A program made the position numbers and the translations under genes. This document shows positions 22,735 to 34,983 of a stretch of DNA of 64,000 nt, piece by piece. Source of the DNA: Ambrosia x helenae (taxonomy: Eukaryota; Streptophyta; Magnoliopsida; Asterales; Asteraceae). Position 1 is the stretch's first letter. The number at the start of each line of letters is the position of its first letter. Location: the NCBI GenBank assembly GCA_030844895.1, contig CM061225.1, positions 104,794,688-104,858,687 on the forward strand, given 5' to 3'. The notes under the pieces are model-generated. The model was not told the DNA's origin, did no database searches, and saw only the letters and a list, made by a program, of their open reading frames with translations.

Positions 22735-25070
22735 ATCTAGTTATGTTGATAAGATATTTTGAGGATGTTTTTGTTTGGTTAAGGTTATATAAAGGGTGTA
22801 TTGTATGGAATGCAATTAAAATGTGACATATATATTTATTATTGAAGTAGGTAGGTGACTAGGTGGTTCCATTCATAAAGACAAATACATATATTTGAGT
22901 ATCACTTATAACTTAAATGTTATATGTTGTCATGTTGGTCTTTCAGCTAGAGAAATCATGAAATCTTGGTTAGCATGGTTACAAACACGGATCGCCGAAA
23001 CATCACACTTGATTAGGAGTCTGTGTGAAACCTACTAAGATCAAAGCCATCAACCCCCTTAAAATCTACCTGATTTTGGTTTTGGTTTTTGCTATTTTGC
23101 AAGTTTCTGAAAGTTATAGCCTACCCGATTCGTGACTTAGAGATGGGTTGTGCGAAATGAGAAGGGTGGTCCGCGGCGTTTAAAGGAGATAGGTGAAAGG
23201 TGGTCGCCACTCGTCAGCAGCGGTGGTTCGACCAAGCAATCCTCTAGTCTAGTTTTAACAACATTTGGACATTTGGTTATAAAACATAGAAGTAAGATTG
23301 GATTTGAAATGTTAATCAAAAGAACTCATATGGCTCTTATTCCATATTCAATTGGGCTTGATTTAGTGGGCAGTTGTTTAGTGGGCTTCCTATCTTCTTC
23401 AAATAACAAAAAAAAAAAAAAACATACATATGTGTGTGGACGGATCTTTTGTCCCTTACACTCTCTTCCCGAGTTTAATAAACGAAGGAAAAGAAGAGAA
23501 AGGGAATTTAGAAGAGAAAAGAGAGGGAGTGGAAATGAAAGATTTAATTAATTAGTGTGTTCCCGAGTTGGAAAGAATTGAAAAGAAAAGTAGATGTTTT
23601 ATGTTTAAAAAATAATTTCCTTTCAAATCTCTCTAATTTGAAAGGATGAGAAATGAAGGAAATAAAGCAAAATTTTCCTTCCCTTTCCTTCCATTTCTCT
23701 CCTTAAAACTCTGGAACAAGATTATTTCTTAACATCCTTCTAAAATCCTTTCTTTCCTTTATTAAATGAAACTCAGGAACGCAGCGTAAATGTCAATATT
23801 TGATAAAAAAAATTATCATTTTCTAGCAAAAAGATTAATTTAAAGTGTTTTTTATATGTATTTAGTTTAGGGAGAATTACACATATCATCTTATTTACTT
23901 ACCTAAATATTTAGCCGTAAGGATGCAAAGGGCATTCTGCCTAACCCTTGTGAACCCACACAACTAATCAATTATAGTGTGACAATCCAAATTAATAGTG
24001 TATACCCAAACAACCATACTACTTACTAATGTTGTTCTAGCTTCATCACTTGAATCCCACGTGTGCCAAAAAAAAGAAACAATTAACACCCTCTTTCTCC
24101 TTTTCACTCAATCATTCCATATCCCAAAAAATGAACGACTGATATTTTTAGCTTTAATGAAAAAGATTTATGCAATTTATATTTTGGTTTGGGTATATAT
24201 GTTAAGTCGGAATACTTCACAAAATAATAAGTTCACTATGCCGCCAAATTTAAAAATTTATTTACACTCCTTGGTGACCCGATTGGCGAGATGTGGTGAG
24301 TGCTCACTATATTCGAGTGACTCCAAGGTTATTCTATCGTTAGACCCGATTGTGAGTAATGATCTTATTATGGCATGGGTTTGGTTCAGTGTTTTGAAAC
24401 CCGACTGGCCGGTTGGACTGGTAACCAGGGTCGAACCGGTCCAGGTCGGGGTATTGAAGTGTGCATCGAACCGTGGGGTTGAACAGGGGAACTGGCGGTC
24501 GGACCAGGAACGGGCTGGTTGAACTGGGTTTTATGGGGTTGAACCGGTTTTTTAATATTTTCAAAATTTACCCTATTAATTTTACAACACAATTCGGTTC
24601 TTATAAGATTTAAACAATAAAATGAAAGTTTTGTGACTTTAGAGACAGGAAAAAAAAAGTTTATGGACGAGTAATATTTGGTTAGATAGAGCGTATCATG
24701 GTTATAATGCATAACACATTTTGTGACCTCAAACACAATATCAAAACAATTTAGTGTACTAGGTGAGAGAGCTACTATGATGGTGGCCTATTCCGGAGTT
24801 CTCACATAGTTGTCAAGAAAAAAAAATATGAGTCAAGTGAGCAAAGTGGACAATGTTACGGTTGTGATAAGAGTATTACGACGTAGTGTTGGAGCAATTA
24901 TTGTATCGTTTGGGATGCATGGAAAACCCTAGTGTTAAATAGGATAATAACTTTCTTTAATTCAATACCTTCTTGTATACATTCTTATATAAATTGGTTT
25001 ATGTTGCATATGTATGTTGGCTGGACAATGAGGATGGAGTTGCTTGTAGCTGGGAACGTGTATAAAGGGT
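22735..25070. other. Intergenic region without recognised gene
   Basis: Mostly AT-rich. Positions 23460-23790 carry purine-rich GGAAAGAATTGAAAAG text that reappears as its complement (TTTCCTTCCCTTTCCTTCC), suggesting a decayed MITE. Positions 24395-24555 are an AACCGGTT-rich block like that at 14150. None of the short open frames resembles a known protein. Confidence 0.4.
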
Positions 25071-25072
25071 CC

Positions 25073-25640
25073 ATGTTAAAATAATATAATTCAAATCTAT
25101 TGAATATGGGCTGTTGTATGGGCTGTTGTATTTGGCCTGTTCGTATGTTTTATGCAGGTTCTATTGTTTGGGCTTATTGGGCTTAAGTATTACAACAGAT
25201 GTTAGAGTTATATCAGTTGAGCTCGGCCCATTGATAAAGTGTGTTTTCTCTGAATGGTGTGGATTGATTCTGGGAGATTGTGAACGGCTAAGATGATTCA
25301 TCACACGGATTGTGATCAGAGCTATAAATACCTTTGTCTCGACTGAAATTATTATTATTCGTTCATTTTTATTTTCTTTTCTTCTTTGTTTGTCTTAGGG
25401 TTTCTCTGTAAATCATCTAGGTCTTTGTCTTCTGTATTCGTATTAAGCACTGTAAGTGTTTGTATTGTTTCTCATATAGCTGTGTCAACTGATCTAAACC
25501 ATCAGTTGCCATCAGCTGTTTATTGTTCTTTCTGAGATTCTTCTATTGTTGAATCTCTGGGTTATTGGGGGGAGTTTTAGGGTTGGTTTTAATAATAAAA
25601 GTTTTGGTCACCGTTTTGTCGCTTCTCGTCCAAGTCCAGA
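25073..25640 (+). mobile_element. Possible solo LTR
   Basis: Starts TGTTAAAATAATATAATTCA, a typical Copia LTR opening. It contains CTATAAATACC (25321) followed by T-rich leader-like DNA. Neither the right border nor a 5 bp duplication could be fixed, and no primer site or coding region follows. Confidence 0.35.
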
Positions 25641-26635
25641 TGCTTAGTCAGTCTAATTCAATATGCAGTCAAGCCCAAGATTGTTAAATTTCAAGAGTAT
25701 AGTTTAGATGCTTATGATACAACAAACAATGCATAAAATAATTACTTTTGAGGGAAAATATGTCTTTAGAACACCATATTTAATAAAAATAAAGTCAAGA
25801 GTCAAGAGATGTTTATGAAACCTCACTACATTCAATTTTATAATTACATTAAACATATTAAATAGAAAACATATAAAAAATAATTCATAATGCTACATCT
25901 TTTATTATTATATTTTTATGTAGATACTTTATAAAAGTTAAAGTTTTTATAAACTTGATTATACTATATAGAAATCGAGAAATCAATACTGGAAGTTGTG
26001 TTTTTAATCATGAGATAGCGGTTTGAATTTTGAAAGTATTACGTGTATGAATATTCATACACGTAAACATGCCTAATCTGATCTAAAGTATATAATCACC
26101 GGATTCAACGACCGGAGAAGAAAGCTTATGTTTAATTTAGTCATCTCTAATTATCTATATTCATACACGTAAACATGCCTAATCCGATCTAAACTATATG
26201 ATCACTGGATTCAACGACCGAAGAAAAAAGCTTCTGTTTAATTTAGCCATCTCTAATTATCTCTATGCGGGTTAGGGGATTAAGTTTCCTAAACCCTATA
26301 TTAGAATTTATATATTGATGTATTGTACTTGTAACTCCTTATAGCACCCAAATAATAAGAATCGTTATACATTTTACACATTTTTGTAGGTTACGATTTT
26401 AGTAAGGTCTGGCTCACAGTGCATACTACTATCTTACTCGATTTCAAAAGATGAGAATCTACAGAGAAAATTAATGAATATATATAGTTTGATACAATTA
26501 TTTTTTACTTGAGATGAGAATACTTATGTCATGTTGTTACAAGTATTTTTTTTTAAACTTAATATAGCATTTAAACAAAAAGTTTTGGATGTATTTTACA
26601 TCACAATGAATTGATACATTTTGATGCAATTTTTA
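25641..26635. other. AT-rich region, probable Helitron body
   Basis: No gene. It ends in a Helitron-like 3' terminus (26636-26667) and may be the body of that element. It contains the direct repeat described at 26051. Confidence 0.4.
26051..26262. repeat. Two tandem 106 bp units
   Basis: ATATTCATACACGTAAACAT begins units at 26051 and 26157. Each runs through GGATTCAACGACCG, AAGCTT and TTTAATTTAGYCATCTCTAA to the next unit, with few differences. Confidence 0.85.
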
Positions 26636-26667
26636 CTTCCGCCGCAACGCACGGGGTTACTCACTAG
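26636..26667 (+). mobile_element. Helitron-like 3' terminus
   Basis: CCGCCGCAACGCACGGGG followed by TTACTCACTAG and a T matches the plant Helitron end rule (GC-rich weak hairpin, then CTRR before T). The 5' TC end was not located. Confidence 0.55.
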
Positions 26668-27072
26668 TTTAGTCAATATTGTGTTTAATCTTTAGATCTT
26701 GAAATTCTGACACCTAGCAAGAACAATAAAGCCTTATTACATTAGTTGAATCACACATTAGATATGAAAAATAGATGTCGATGGTTTATTTGTGTGGTGA
26801 CACCAAGTATTTATCTCATTAAATTGATGCACGTTCAAGTCTAACATACTAGCAAATAGTCAAAAAGAATGTCGAGATGATAAATGAATTAATGGACCAC
26901 CTTACTTACGCATGGTTGTGTTTGGGGGCCACAGGTACAATGAATCCTATCATAACCTTATAATGGAATGTGATAACTTCACAACTGAATGTGTTGATAT
27001 GATTATGATAGTATCTACAATGTTACTAAAAATAAAACCGTGAATATGTAAGGAAAAATCAAATAATATAAT

Positions 27073-27394
27073 TTTTTTTGAACGGCTAACTAAACAACGC
27101 CGGGTACTTCGTACGCGGCCCCCCAGTGGTAAAGACAGAGGCACAGCCCGGCTCACCCCGGACGCACGAAGCCCTAGCCCGCCTGACAGCCCGCTTCCAG
27201 GGAAAACCCGACCCACATACCCGCCCGAAGGCACGACATGTTGAACCGGTAAAACCTGGCGAGATCAGACTCGAACTCATGACCATAGGCCATGAGTCAT
27301 CCATCATTTCTCATTATGTCCTTCGTAGGAATCGAACCTGAGACCTCCAAAGGAGATCCCTGACTATTTACCAATTGAGCTACCCGTGAAGGAC
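27073..27394 (-). mobile_element. tRNA-derived SINE with perfect 17 bp target duplication
   Basis: Flanked by AAATCAAATAATATAAT on both sides (27056-27072 and 27395-27411). On the minus strand it opens with a tRNA-like head: 5' GTCCTTC pairs with GAAGGAC 77 bases later, with A-box GTAGCTCAATTGGTAAATAG and B-box GGTTCGATTCC. The body has GTCGTGCCTTCGGGCGGGT and the tail is GTTAGCCGTTCAAAAAAAA. It is a well preserved and probably recent insertion. Confidence 0.92.
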
Positions 27395-27435
27395 AAATCA
27401 AATAATATAATGATTATAGAGGCGTGTTATGCAAA

Positions 27436-27437
<2 letters not shown>

Positions 27438-27474
<37 letters not shown>

Positions 27475-27814
27475 ACTCAGTTAATCCCACCAATAGCAAA
27501 AGCTAAGGTAGGGTCTGAGGAGGGTAAGATGTAGACAGTCTTACCTCTACCCCGTAGGAATAAAGAGGCTGCTTCCAATGAGACCCCGGCTCGATAGTGG
27601 TTTTGTATCAAGCCTTGGACATAAGGCACATAACACTTAGCAACCGGGACAAACCCGATGGTGCATGTGCCCCCTTGTCTTTTGGCAATCAACGCCACCA
27701 CCTAATGCATGATTAACCGTCCGTCATTTTTAACGTTATTTTCACGAAATTAGTAAAATAACGTTAAAATTAGTACAACTTTACTTTTGCCCCCGAGGAC
27801 CACACATATATACA
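27438..27814 (-). mobile_element. TS-like SINE, second copy
   Basis: Flanked by the 11 bp duplication TTATGCAAACA (27427-27437 and 27815-27825). The minus-strand body is nearly the same as 19834-20224 and ends in an (ATG)n tract, seen as CATCATCAT from 27438. Confidence 0.85.
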
Positions 27815-27829
27815 TTATGCAAACAATAT

Positions 27830-28325
27830 TTATATATATAAATCCACTACTAAAAAGGACATAAAAAAAATTCAATGAACTAGAGTGGGTTTGTACCATG
27901 CGCAGCTTGATACCTATTTTTATTTTTCTTCAATGATTAGTTTGATTAAAATAAAAACTTGTTTATCAAATAAAGACTCGCTTAAAGAGGTAAAGGAATA
28001 TTTTCATAAAAAAAAATACTTAAAGCTCACCAAACCCCAAAAAACATAAATAAGAAAGGTTGTTCCCCATTCATGAAACTTGACCAACCATAAGGGGACC
28101 TTGCAATTATTGACCCTATGCAATATTGTATTTAAAAAATCATAACATTGTTGAATATAAAAGAACTTTGAATGTTAAATAAGTGAATTGAACATAATGT
28201 CAATTGTCATATGATTCTTGTTCGATTGGAAGTTAAGTTTATAAGCCTCACAAGTAACAAACATAGATCATTGCACATTCTTATGCATATGTTAATTTTA
28301 AATGTTTACATAATGTTACATATAT
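27830..28325. other. AT-rich spacer
   Basis: No gene or element boundary recognised. Confidence 0.4.
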
Positions 28326-28333
28326 TTTTTCTG

Positions 28334-28533
28334 CAGGGACGAAGGTTACTTAGGGCAGGGGTGGCCCCTTACCCCCCCCCCCCCCCCCCGTTTTTTTGGC
28401 GCAGTAGTGAAAATTGACGATTTTCGTAGGTAAATTGTGTCCGGGTTGAGTCCGGCCCCTGCCGATTTGCCACTACCGATTGAAAAAAATTGAGTTCGGC
28501 CTCCTCCGATTCGAGAACCAAGCTTCGCCCCTG
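28334..28533. mobile_element. hAT-like MITE, 200 bp, with poly-C tract
   Basis: Ends CAGGGACGAAG and CTTCGCCCCTG are inverted repeats with one mismatch. Flanks TTTTTCTG and ATTTTCTG form an 8 bp duplication with one mismatch. It shares GTAGGTAAATTG, GTCCGGGTTGAGTCCGGCCC and AACCAAGCTTCGCC with the element at 56679-56820. A homopolymer of about 18 C residues lies at 28372-28389. Confidence 0.75.
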
Positions 28534-28539
28534 ATTTTC

Positions 28540-29300
28540 TGTAATTTCATTTGCAAACTTCGTATTCGACTTTAATATTGCATATTCCAGATACTAGAAT
28601 ATCTATTTGACGAAGGAGAATCATTTTTATTATGACATATTGTAATTCTTCAATTATTAGGAAACGACTTTCAATATTCGGCATTCTAAATACTAGAAAA
28701 AGTATTTGGAAAAGGAGAACCATCTCTACCAAAACAGTAGAACTATCATATAAAATACAAAATTCGTAAAACCTTAGACAGATTGATTGTATAAGGTTTA
28801 TAATGAAATGCATAAAATATAAATTTACACGTACATTATTATGTTTAAGTAAGTTAAGCATGATTATTGAAATTTAATATATCCAATTAACTTATAGATT
28901 AAATTAATTTCACAAGACTTTTTATGATTTATTTATTCATAAATTAATAATCACAAATAATTAAAACCACAGCCGAACTCGTCCTTCTTCCCTTTATTGA
29001 TTACTTTTTTGGACAACAATGATTGATCATTGTCAAAAGATAATGAATCTTTTAGTGATAAAGTTTGGTGCTTTCTTACTCAATCATGAGTTGTGATAGT
29101 TGGCAGAATCTTCGCTTTCAAAACTAGCATGCAAACGGTACAAGTTTCTATCTCATCAATCATCATGATGATTAACAATGTCCTTATATGTATGTATATA
29201 TAGACACACATATATATACACATCATACATTTAGTTGGTTTATTTCTCTTTTACTCATTGCTACATCAACCATTTAATTTCTAGTTCTTGATGCAATCAA
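28540..29300. other. Promoter side of the MYB pseudogene
   Basis: AT-rich, with a (TATA)n stretch near 29200-29220. No coding sequence. Confidence 0.4.
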
Positions 29301-29301
29301 T

Positions 29302-30507
29302 ATGGGAAGACAACCATGTTGTGAGAAAAAATGGACTAAGAAGGACCGTGGACTGTTGAAGAAGATCATAAACTCATGACCTTCATCCTCAACAATGGTA
29401 TTCAATGTTGGCGAATTGTACCGAAGCTTGCAGGTTTGATTTCCATCTATGTTTGATATTTTAGAAGAACTCGAGTGAGTTGAAGTTGATTTCTTTATGT
29501 GTTATATTTAGGGTTGATGAGATGTGGAAAGAGTTGTAGGCTCCGATGGATCAATTATTTGAGACCTGACCTCAAAAGAGGCGCGTTTACGGAAGCCGAA
29601 GAAGATATGATCATTCAACTCCATTCTCGGCTTGGCAATAGGTAATTTCTTATATGACTCAAAACAACAGGCTTGTCCTATTTTACCAGATTAATAAACA
29701 GGCCGTGTTTTGGTTTGACATGTTTAATTAAACGGACCATGTTCATGTTGATCTTTTTATCTGTTTAATTAAACAGGTCAATCCATTACCTGTTTAACTA
29801 AACATGTCTACTCACCAACTCGTTTAACTCATTTATTACGATGCATCAACTTATTTAACATATTCACAACTTGATTATAACCTGCCAACCCCTCTGACCT
29901 TTGTAGACAAATCGGTTAAATTAGTCATCTTCTGGTTATATTATTTAAATGTATTTGGGCTAGAGTTAATATCTATTACACTATTAAATATATGGGTCGG
30001 GTTTGTTGGACGATTCAACCAAACAACCTCACACAATCGACACCCATACATGAATAATTACCTTTATGTGTGTAATGATACCGGTGTATAACAATTTTGG
30101 TCATATTAGATGGTCAAAAATCGCAGCTCAATTTCCTGGGAGAACAGATAACGAAATAAAAAATCATTGGAATACTCGATCAAGAAGAAAATGAAGTTCA
30201 TGGGATTAGACCCGCGTACACACCATCCAATTGGGCAACATCGTAATCTTGACCCGATTATGAAACGAGAAAACGGTGAATCAACTTCCTCACAACACGT
30301 GTTTAACAATCACATGATCAAAGAGAGAACCCGGACATTTTAAACGACAACATTCCTACAGTTGAGGATATTGGATTGATGATGATGTCTAATAATCTAC
30401 AACTTGAATCTTTAAGCCCTTCATTTGAATTTGAGTTCCCACAAACTTGGAATGATAACCCAGGATTCCAATGGGATGTTTTCAATGATCCAGGATTGGG
30501 TTTTTAA
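29302..30507 (+). pseudogene. R2R3-MYB transcription factor, frameshifted
   Basis: Exon layout is the usual three exons: 29302-29433, 29512-29641 and 30110-30507, with normal splice sites. Exon 1 opens MGRQPCCEKKWTKK, but a one-base deletion near 29340 puts R2 (PWTVEEDHKLMTFILNNG) out of frame, giving a TGA at 29377. Exon 2 is intact (LMRCGKSCRLRWINYLRPDL, then AEEDMIIQLHSRLGNR). Exon 3 begins WSKIAAQFPGRTDNEIKNHW; a second deletion after NTR gives a TGA, and a third shift lies near 30325. The C-terminus, read in its own frame, ends WDVFNDPGLGF. The repeat sequences resemble the MYB20/42/43/85/ODO1 group. It is a pseudogene unless the three single-base changes are assembly errors. Confidence 0.88.
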
Positions 30508-32405
30508 TTGATTCCAGGTTAATTTGTAATTTCTTTTATTGAAATAAGTATCATGTTTAACCATGTAATTTAGTATTTTTAAACAAAGTTACTTGTGTTA
30601 AAATATTTACATTCTGCAATTTAGTTTTGGCATTCTTTTGTATTTTGCACATTTGATGTTGATGTTTAGTTAGAACTTTCTTATAACCATTATTAAATAA
30701 ATCTGATGTTGATGTATTTTGCACCATGTATATATACTTTTAGCTAAGAAACATGTTTAATGATAGGAGATGATACTGAAATACGAGGATATTGTTGTTA
30801 AAAAAAAATAGCTAACCGATTACTTCTCGAGTATTTCGCTTTAAGGGTGGGTCGCCGAGTTGGCCGAGTACTCCGAGTACTCCCCACATAAGCTGATTTG
30901 AGCCCCGAGTACTCCTTTGATTAGGTTGAGTACTCACCAGGGTAGGTCGCCGAGTACAAGCCCAAACCGAGTTTTGCAACATTGGAAAAATCTATATATT
31001 TTTTACTGGCTTATACTATTGTAAGAAAACTAAATAAATAAAATAAGATACAACAAAAATGTACCAAATCTTGATTTAAGCCGATGACTTTAGAGAACTT
31101 CAACCGAACCATCTTGTATAACGCTCCGCTGCAAGAATAAACAAACTTTTCGTTGACGGTTTTGGTTGAGGATCGTGTTGACACGGGGGCCTTAAAATAG
31201 ATTTCGCGCCTCCTCTCAGACGGTTTGTCTCCCATGGTACAACAACCGGAACAGTAGTCACCTGCCGGAGATGGCTCATTGTGCCCAAGATTACACTGGG
31301 TTATGGTGTTTTCGATTTATGTGGGAAATAATAAAATATGAAGTTGGTGATGGTGTAAGAATTAGAGAGTACTCTCTAAATTTTATAAAATTATTTTGAC
31401 AAAATAATTTCTCTAGTATTCTCTATTTCTTTTTTCTATTTTTTCTTTACTTATTCTTACATTTTTCTGGTGTAGAAAAATGAATCATAAGATGTCTATT
31501 TTATACTCATCCACAACTCCATACTTATTTGCTTTATTTATACACAATTAAAACAATTTATGACTCAAATAAAACTATTATTTAATTTATGAATGTTAAT
31601 GTCAAATTAAGTATATTATGAGTCATAAACAAGAAATCCATAATGATATTTGAAAGAGTCAATTCAAAACAAATCAAATTATGACAAAGTCATAATTTAT
31701 ACTAGAGTCACCAAAATTTTAAGAATATTCAATTCAGCCACTCAACTTTAAGCTTTGATATCTCATTCATCTTAGCTTCGATTTTGGACATTGTTTGCTT
31801 CATTTTGTGAAATTTTCACACCATAGAACATAAATTTATAAATAATTATCTATATAACTCATATATAAATACAAATATTTATTGTTCAATATTAGTGAAA
31901 AAATATTTTTACTACCATTTTTCCAACAACTATTACAATGTATCTTTCTATTGGGGAAGTCTTTTTTTACGGTTTTGGCTAAAATTTTGATACTTAAAAT
32001 TGACACCAATGACCCCCGCCGAGCTCAAGTGGTTGGATAGATAAGAAGGTTTTCCTTCTTAGGAGTTTGCTATCTGGGTACCTGATTTGATCTTCGCAGT
32101 GGGGCGGACGACCTACCTTAAAGTGTTATGAGCAATAAAAAAAAAGCAACGCTGTGTGGATTTTGAACTCGGAAAGGGGGATGGCTAGCGTTACAGTAAC
32201 CATATATATTATCAGTTTATCACAGACCCACACCTTAAAAAAAAAAACCCTTAAAATTGATGGTCATGATTGAAATTAGGTGCATAAATAAATGAATGAA
32301 TTAATACATTCAAAAGATTCACGCGTTTTGAAAAAAAAAAAAAAAACAGTAAATGAAAATTGCATGACTATATGGGGAATTATAGTTAATTTATAGTTAA
32401 TTTTT
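30508..32405. other. Intergenic region without recognised gene
   Basis: GC-richer block 30840-30985 repeats CCGAGTACTC motifs. A minus-strand open stretch at 31011-31288 (MGDKPSERRREIYFKAPVST) has no family I can name. Positions 32015-32145 look SINE-like (GAGCTCAAGTGGTTGGATAG, then an A-rich end). The remainder is AT-rich. Confidence 0.4.
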
Positions 32406-32406
32406 T

Positions 32407-32695
32407 TAATCGGCGAACAACTGTGTGGCAACCACCATTGCGGAGCGTCGTGCCCAAGAATCGACTACTCGACCTCTAGCAGCCCCCGCCTTCTCCCGGT
32501 GCGCGAAAACCCGAGCCCCACCCGCCCGAAGGCACGACAGTGTTATAGAACTCGGTAAAACCTCTCCGCCTGTCAGATTCGAACCGCGCCACCCGTATTC
32601 GACCTTCACCCGGATACCAAACCATAAATGATGGAAGTGGGGATCGAACTTTGATCACATAGGTGAAACAAAAGCCACTCCACCACTCCATCACT
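32407..32695 (-). mobile_element. tRNA-derived SINE, minus orientation
   Basis: The minus strand starts GTGATGGAGTGGTGGAGTGG with a B-box-like GTTCGATCCCC. It then has GGCGCGGTTCGAATCTGACA, the family core GTCGTGCCTTCGGGCGGGT, and the tail GTTGTTCGCCGATTAAAAAAA. Same family as 5276 and 27073; duplication not resolved. Confidence 0.72.
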
Positions 32696-32699
32696 ATGG

Positions 32700-34284
32700 T
32701 TGGATGGAATTATCCTATATGTTTAATTATCAATATCCATGAATAGTGCTGCCTACATTTTGAGAAGGTGTTATATGGTAATGGTTTTGATATTTGTAAG
32801 AAAGGATGGTGTGGTGCAGTTGGTTTGGTTAAATCAAGGCTCTAAATGATGAAATTCGAGGCTGGCGATTTGATATATGGGCTATGACATTTGCCATATT
32901 TATTGAACGACTTACCATTTGCCACAATATCCGGTATGTTGTTCATTACTTAGACCGGATGGTGTGGTCACGAGGAGCTCTCTCGGGGAGCTGACTTGTC
33001 TTCGGCCCTGATATTGAACACCGCCCCTGATTCGGTTTCGGTTAGCTCGGGGATGAATCCCCCTTTGTCCCGATCAATTTCATTGGTTATTTCTTTTTTT
33101 TATTATTATTTTTTTTAAAGGAAGGGGGGGACGAGGAATGAGGGGGAACCATTTCCTTGGTTTGGGGGAGGAAATGGGGAAAATGATGTAGCGCTGATGT
33201 GACATTTGGGGAAGTTAGGGAGGAGGGCACCGCACCAAATAGTCTTATATAGTTTGTAGCTCCATACATACAAAATAAGAATTGTTCTGCTTGAAGTCTA
33301 AACATGCCTCATTAACATAGGTAGGTTAGTTGTTATGCCACTCTCAAATCTCAATCACACCATGCTGCGAGACTCATGTATCCGAAAGTGAGATTGGTGG
33401 CGTGATGCTCACTTTTTTTCCAAAAATGTACAAAGAATAAATAATTTCAAAGTACACTAGAAAAAACAAGAATCAAACAATTAATGGGTTTTTGTTTCTT
33501 TTTCCATTAAGCATGAACTAAGTAAACAATTAATTACACACTAATGGTGGCCGAGGCGCCCTCGGCAAGTTGTCGAGCCATATCCAATCCTCCTTTGCCA
33601 TGTCAAAATCACACCCAAAATCATTAAATGTGTGGTTGTCGATCGGTTACTTGTTACCGAGCGGTGAAGTTTTGGGGGATAGGCGAGAGGGTGGCGACGT
33701 GTTGCCACGCAACAATCTAATGTGCTCCCCTTGCTATGAGTGCCCCAGCCCCCTTAATAATGTATAAAATTGTATATACTAGCTTGTTAACATAATGAAC
33801 CAACATTGTCTCATGAAACCCAAGACCGGGAGAGTTAGAAAATAAGCCTCTTAAATATAATTTTTTAACAAAAAAAAATATATTAAAAAAAACTTAAAAC
33901 TATATTTTTTAAAAATTGAACACTGGGCAATCGCCCACCCAACATCTCCACATGGAGCCTACCTTTGTATTATGTATCATACTTTTAATGTACACATGCA
34001 ATTTTATAGTTTTCTTAAAACATCTACGCAAGGGGAGTTCGAGTTCTACCAGCATCAAAATGCTGTTGGTGGGCCGGGTTTTAATGCAATGGACTTTCAG
34101 GCGATGAGTTTTCCCCCCGAAAATTGATGTGAAATTACTGGTTGATCTGGTTACTCTCGGATCGCTCCTTTGTCCGGATACCTCCATCTCTATCAACATT
34201 AACAAACCTTCCGAAAAAAAACCCCAAAGCACAATTCCCTCCTTTTCCTGTCAAAACCAAATCGATGTGTGACTGGTAAAGTGC
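32700..34284. other. Intergenic region with scattered repeat fragments
   Basis: No gene. Positions 33000-33250 and 33540-33735 are GC-richer blocks without clear ends. Positions 34030-34225 contain GAGTTCGAGTTCTACC (B-box-like) and end CCTTCCGAAAAAAAACCCC, a possible SINE. Confidence 0.4.
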
Positions 34285-34921
<637 letters not shown>

Positions 34922-34983
34922 TCAAAACCCTAACCTTCTTCTCCTCCAAACAGCATTTGCATCTTAATCTGGTCTGGTCTTCC

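Noticed and set aside
26051..26262. CRISPR-like array
   Set aside because: Only two long tandem units in a plant genome, with no repeat-spacer pattern.
27316..27394. A free-standing tRNA gene
   Set aside because: Although the acceptor stem pairs, the T stem has only three good pairs and the sequence continues into a SINE body with flanking duplications.
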